Below are positions 61,376 to 64,000 of a stretch of 64,000 nt of DNA, one piece after another. How positions within the stretch are numbered: the stretch's first letter is position 1; each line of letters opens with the position of its first letter. The translations under genes and the position numbers were made by a program. Source of the stretch: Polynucleobacter sp. MG-6-Vaara-E2 (GTDB taxonomy: Bacteria > Pseudomonadota > Gammaproteobacteria > Burkholderiales > Burkholderiaceae); the NCBI RefSeq assembly GCF_018687695.1, contig NZ_CP061303.1, positions 1,054,001 to 1,118,000 of the forward strand, written 5' to 3'. The notes under the pieces are model-generated. The model made no database searches and was not told the DNA's origin. It saw nothing but the letters and a program-made list of their open reading frames with translations.

Positions 61376-63592
61376 TTAAACGAGCTTAATGCCGCTATTT
61401 TTCAAAGGTACAGTGCGGTAACGCTTGCCTGTTGCACGGTAGATGGCGTTGAGCACTGCTGGGGCAGCCACTGCAATCGTAGGCTCACCAACGCCACCCC
61501 ACTCTTTACCGCCACCCTGAATCACAATAGTTTCAACCTTTGGCATCTGGGATAAACGAATGGAATTAAATGTGTCGAAGTTCTTCTGCACGACGGCACC
61601 ATTTTCAATCGTAATCTCTTCTTCAAACAAAGCAGATAAGCCGTATACGAAAGAGCCAGAAACTTGGCGAGATACCTGAGCTGGATTAACGATATAACCT
61701 GGATCGGTAGCAGCAACAATACGATGTATCTTCACTTCATTGCCATTGGTCACCGAGAGTTCACAAGCAGCGGCTACATAACTACCGAATGAGCGCATTT
61801 GTGCTACACCACGGTAAACGCCTGGAGCAGCAGGCTTAGTCCAACCAATACCATCAGCTACTGCATTGAGAACGGCAACTGCACGCGGAAACTCTTTCAT
61901 ATGCTTGCGACGGAATTCCACCGCATCCATACCTGTTGCTTCAGCCAGCTCATCCATAAATGTTTCAATAAAGACGGCATTTTGGTTAACGTTCACACCA
62001 CGCCAGAAGCCTGGTGGAACATGGGTATTGCGCATTGCATGATCAATCGTCAAATGAGGGAAGCTATAAGTAATACCGTGCTCGCCACTAGGCTCGACAC
62101 CCTGGAATGCCAATGGATCTTTACCTTTATTAGCAGCAACTACTGCAGGACGAACCGCCGCCAAAATTGACTGGCCAGATAAACGCATATTCAGACCGGT
62201 GACATTTTTCTTGTCATCAATAGCCGCGGTCATCTTGCACATCATGACCGGATGGAAGCGGCCCTGTGTCATATCCTCTTCACGAGTCCAAATCAACTTG
62301 ATCGGAGTACCAGGCATTTGCTTAGCAATGTTGACTGCTTGAGTTGTGTAATCCTGGAATGCACCACGACGACCAAATCCGCCGCCAAGGTTTACCTTGT
62401 AGACATTACATTTCTCAGCAGGCAATCCAGAAGCTGCAATGACTGCAGCCAAAGAAGCTTCACCGTCTTGTGTTGGAACCCATGCTTCGCATGAATCTGC
62501 AGTCCACTTAGCAGTAGCAGTTTGTGGCTCTAGAGTTGCATGGTTCAAGAATGGATAGAAGTAAGTTGCCTCGATCTTCTTAGATGCACTAGATAGCGCA
62601 GAGTTCACATCGCCATTGGTGTTATGAACAAATGCATCATCCGCAGTCAAGCCTTCCTCCAACATTTTCTTGATGGAAGCGCTCGATACATTACCATTGG
62701 CGCCGTTATCCCAAACGATATTGACTTGATCTAATGCAGTCTTAGCCTGCCAGAAAGTTTCTGCCACAACAGCAACAGCAGAGTCACCCACTTGCACGAC
62801 CTTCTTCACACCCTTCATCCCTTGGGCTTTAGCAGCGTCGTAGCTCTTAACCTTGCCGCCAAAAACCGGAGACTCTTTGATATTGGCAACCAACATGCCA
62901 GGCATCTTCAAATCAATCGCATAGACCTGACGCCCAGTCACTTTGTCTGCAACGCCATCGATACGATTAACAGGTTTACCAATTAACTTCCATTCTTTTG
63001 GATCTTTCAATGGCACTTCAGTAGGTACGGGCAGCTGTGAAGCCGCTACAGAAACCTTGCCGAAAGTAGTCTTGCGGCCAGATGGCGTATGTGTAATCAC
63101 GCTATTGGCTGCAACGCACTCAGAGGCTGGAACGCCCCATTGATCTGCAGCTGCCTGAACTAACATCATGCGCGCTGCTGCACCACCTTTGCGAACATAT
63201 TGTTCGGATGTACGGATGCCGCGGCTACCGCCAGTGGAGTAGCTACCCCAGGCTTGCTTACGCTTGAGACTTTCGGCAGGCGATGGATATTCGTAGCTGA
63301 CTTTTTTCCAATCGCATTCCAATTCTTCTGCAACCATTTGCGCCAATCCAGTAATAGTGCCCTGTCCCATCTCGGAACGAACGATACGCACAATCACATC
63401 ATCATTCGGCTTAACCACAACCCACACACCAATCTCTGGGGTAGCTAGTGGCGCCATAGATGTTGTGCCAGTACCCATTGCAGCATTTGCTGCTGACATA
63501 AATGTCAGATCAAAGCCGATTGCCAAACCGGTGGCAATAGCAGTCGAGCCAACGACAAAATGACGGCGGGAGCTATTAATAGTAGTAGTCAT
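61376..63592 (-). CDS. Xanthine dehydrogenase-family molybdopterin-binding subunit (IorB-like)
   Basis: 738 aa molybdenum hydroxylase. Tat signal SRRHFVVGSTAIATGLAIG at the N-terminus indicates periplasmic export. Mo-cofactor motifs: RIVRSEMGQGTITGLAQMVA, NLGGGFGRRGAFQDYTTQAV, PPGFWRGVNVNQNAVFIETF, and the catalytic Glu703 in WGGVGEPTIAVAAPAVLNAI. The GGGFGRR form fits isoquinoline 1-oxidoreductase/aldehyde dehydrogenase types that pass electrons to cytochrome c. The substrate is unknown. It forms a likely operon with the 2Fe-2S subunit (9-base gap) and soxXYZA. Confidence 0.92.
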   Translation of the reverse strand: MTTTINSSRRHFVVGSTAIATGLAIGFDLTFMSAANAAMGTGTTSMAPLATPEIGVWVVVKPNDDVIVRIVRSEMGQGTITGLAQMVAEELECDWKKVSYEYPSPAESLKRKQAWGSYSTGGSRGIRTSEQYVRKGGAAARMMLVQAAADQWGVPASECVAANSVITHTPSGRKTTFGKVSVAASQLPVPTEVPLKDPKEWKLIGKPVNRIDGVADKVTGRQVYAIDLKMPGMLVANIKESPVFGGKVKSYDAAKAQGMKGVKKVVQVGDSAVAVVAETFWQAKTALDQVNIVWDNGANGNVSSASIKKMLEEGLTADDAFVHNTNGDVNSALSSASKKIEATYFYPFLNHATLEPQTATAKWTADSCEAWVPTQDGEASLAAVIAASGLPAEKCNVYKVNLGGGFGRRGAFQDYTTQAVNIAKQMPGTPIKLIWTREEDMTQGRFHPVMMCKMTAAIDDKKNVTGLNMRLSGQSILAAVRPAVVAANKGKDPLAFQGVEPSGEHGITYSFPHLTIDHAMRNTHVPPGFWRGVNVNQNAVFIETFMDELAEATGMDAVEFRRKHMKEFPRAVAVLNAVADGIGWTKPAAPGVYRGVAQMRSFGSYVAAACELSVTNGNEVKIHRIVAATDPGYIVNPAQVSRQVSGSFVYGLSALFEEEITIENGAVVQKNFDTFNSIRLSQMPKVETIVIQGGGKEWGGVGEPTIAVAAPAVLNAIYRATGKRYRTVPLKNSGIKLV

Positions 63593-63601
63593 ATGCCCCC
63601 C

Positions 63602-64000
63602 TTAAGCCTTGCTAGCAGCATGAATCGCTGCACGCACTTGTTGGAATGTGCCGCAACGGCAGATATTGGTAATCGACTCATCGATTTGCGCATCGGTTGG
63701 CTTTGGGTTGTTACGCAACAAAGCAGTTGTTGCCATCACCATGCCAGACTGGCAGTAGCCACACTGTGGCACTTGGTTATCAACCCAAGCTTTTTGTACT
63801 TTAGAAAGTTGACCGCTCTTCTCCAAGCTCTCAATGGTTTCGATCTTCTTGCCTTCTGCTGCAGAAACTGGCACTGAGCAGCTACGCAATGCCTGGCCTT
63901 CAAACAAAACCGTACAGGCGCCGCATTGGCCCACTCCACAACCATACTTAGTACCAGTGAGACCAATTTGCTCACGTATGACCCAAAGTAATGGGGTATC
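63602..64000 (-). CDS. (2Fe-2S)-binding subunit of molybdenum hydroxylase (partial)
   Basis: The last 132 residues of an about 155-residue IorA/CoxS-like protein; the N-terminus lies beyond the right edge. Visible ligands: YGCGVGQCGACTVLFEGQAL (plant-type ferredoxin cluster) and the second cluster CGYCQSGMVMATTALLRNNP with NICRCGTFQQVRAAI. The frame is open from 64000 (DTPLLWVIREQIGLTGTKYG), so a start at the internal Met of 63934 is not right. It transfers electrons from the Mo subunit. Confidence 0.94.
   Translation of the reverse strand, partial: DTPLLWVIREQIGLTGTKYGCGVGQCGACTVLFEGQALRSCSVPVSAAEGKKIETIESLEKSGQLSKVQKAWVDNQVPQCGYCQSGMVMATTALLRNNPKPTDAQIDESITNICRCGTFQQVRAAIHAASKA

Noticed and set aside
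63602..63934. Complete 110-residue 2Fe-2S protein starting at an internal Met
   Set aside because: The frame continues to the right edge with family-conserved residues, including a cluster Cys in YGCGVGQ, so the gene is cut by the window.
1..64000. CRISPR array, insertion sequence, prophage or integrative element
   Set aside because: No regularly spaced repeats, transposase or integrase frames, or target duplications were seen; the excisionase-like HTH gene has no mobile neighbours and the four tRNA genes have no att-like duplication nearby.

Overview
The window looks like an ordinary chromosomal segment of a free-living betaproteobacterium, most probably the Burkholderiaceae genus Polynucleobacter or a close relative. 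This is inferred from gene content and order: several Bug-type (tripartite tricarboxylate) binding proteins, a DUF3619/DUF3106/RDD cluster behind an ECF sigma factor, an Fds-type formate dehydrogenase, an H-NS protein of the short betaproteobacterial type, and moderate GC with compact spacing. No insertion sequence, prophage, CRISPR array or integrase was seen. Genes are tightly packed and no gap exceeds 300 bases.

Layout. 1-2339 holds most of sucA (2-oxoglutarate dehydrogenase E1), running off the left edge. 2.6-4.3 kb has a HTH/receiver-like regulator, an H-NS protein and a hotdog thioesterase. 4.3-11.1 kb is a minus-strand block of branched-chain amino acid and phospholipid genes: ilvB-ilvH-ilvC-psd-pssA-(leader peptide/attenuator)-leuA. 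11.3-13.5 kb is a plus-strand ECF sigma cluster. 13.5-21.3 kb is a minus-strand series: an MlaE/F/D-type lipid transport operon with its lipoprotein, a Bug protein, an SDR enzyme and a large FtsX-like permease. A tRNA-Arg and greB follow. 22-26.3 kb is yicC-gmk-rpoZ-spoT (minus), and 26.4-30 kb is rph-rdgB-hemW plus a second Bug protein (plus). A histidine kinase, a tRNA-Ser and an FAD oxidoreductase lie at 30-32.8 kb.

33-39.7 kb carries pgi, a phosphomannomutase/phosphoglucomutase and NAD synthesis (nadA, nadC, convergent nadB). 39.8-44.5 kb is an NAD-dependent formate dehydrogenase. After small envelope and hydrolase genes and a tRNA-Ser come divergent acs and class I fumarase, then murI-tonB-exbB-exbD, a tRNA-Leu, a penicillin acylase and small exported proteins, and purU. 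The right end (59.3-64 kb) is a minus-strand operon of a molybdenum hydroxylase (2Fe-2S subunit, cut by the edge, plus Mo subunit) followed by soxX-soxY-soxZ-soxA.

The most notable signals are: a leucine-codon leader peptide with terminator and candidate antiterminator in front of leuA; a long, probably structured leader in front of ilvB; a SoxY-like carrier whose C-terminal swinging arm lacks the canonical GGCGG sequence, in a sox set without soxB and co-directional with a molybdenum hydroxylase; and an identical spaced palindromic element (AAACCCT-N6-AGGGGAAA) upstream of both the formate dehydrogenase operon and the acs/fumarase divergent promoter region.
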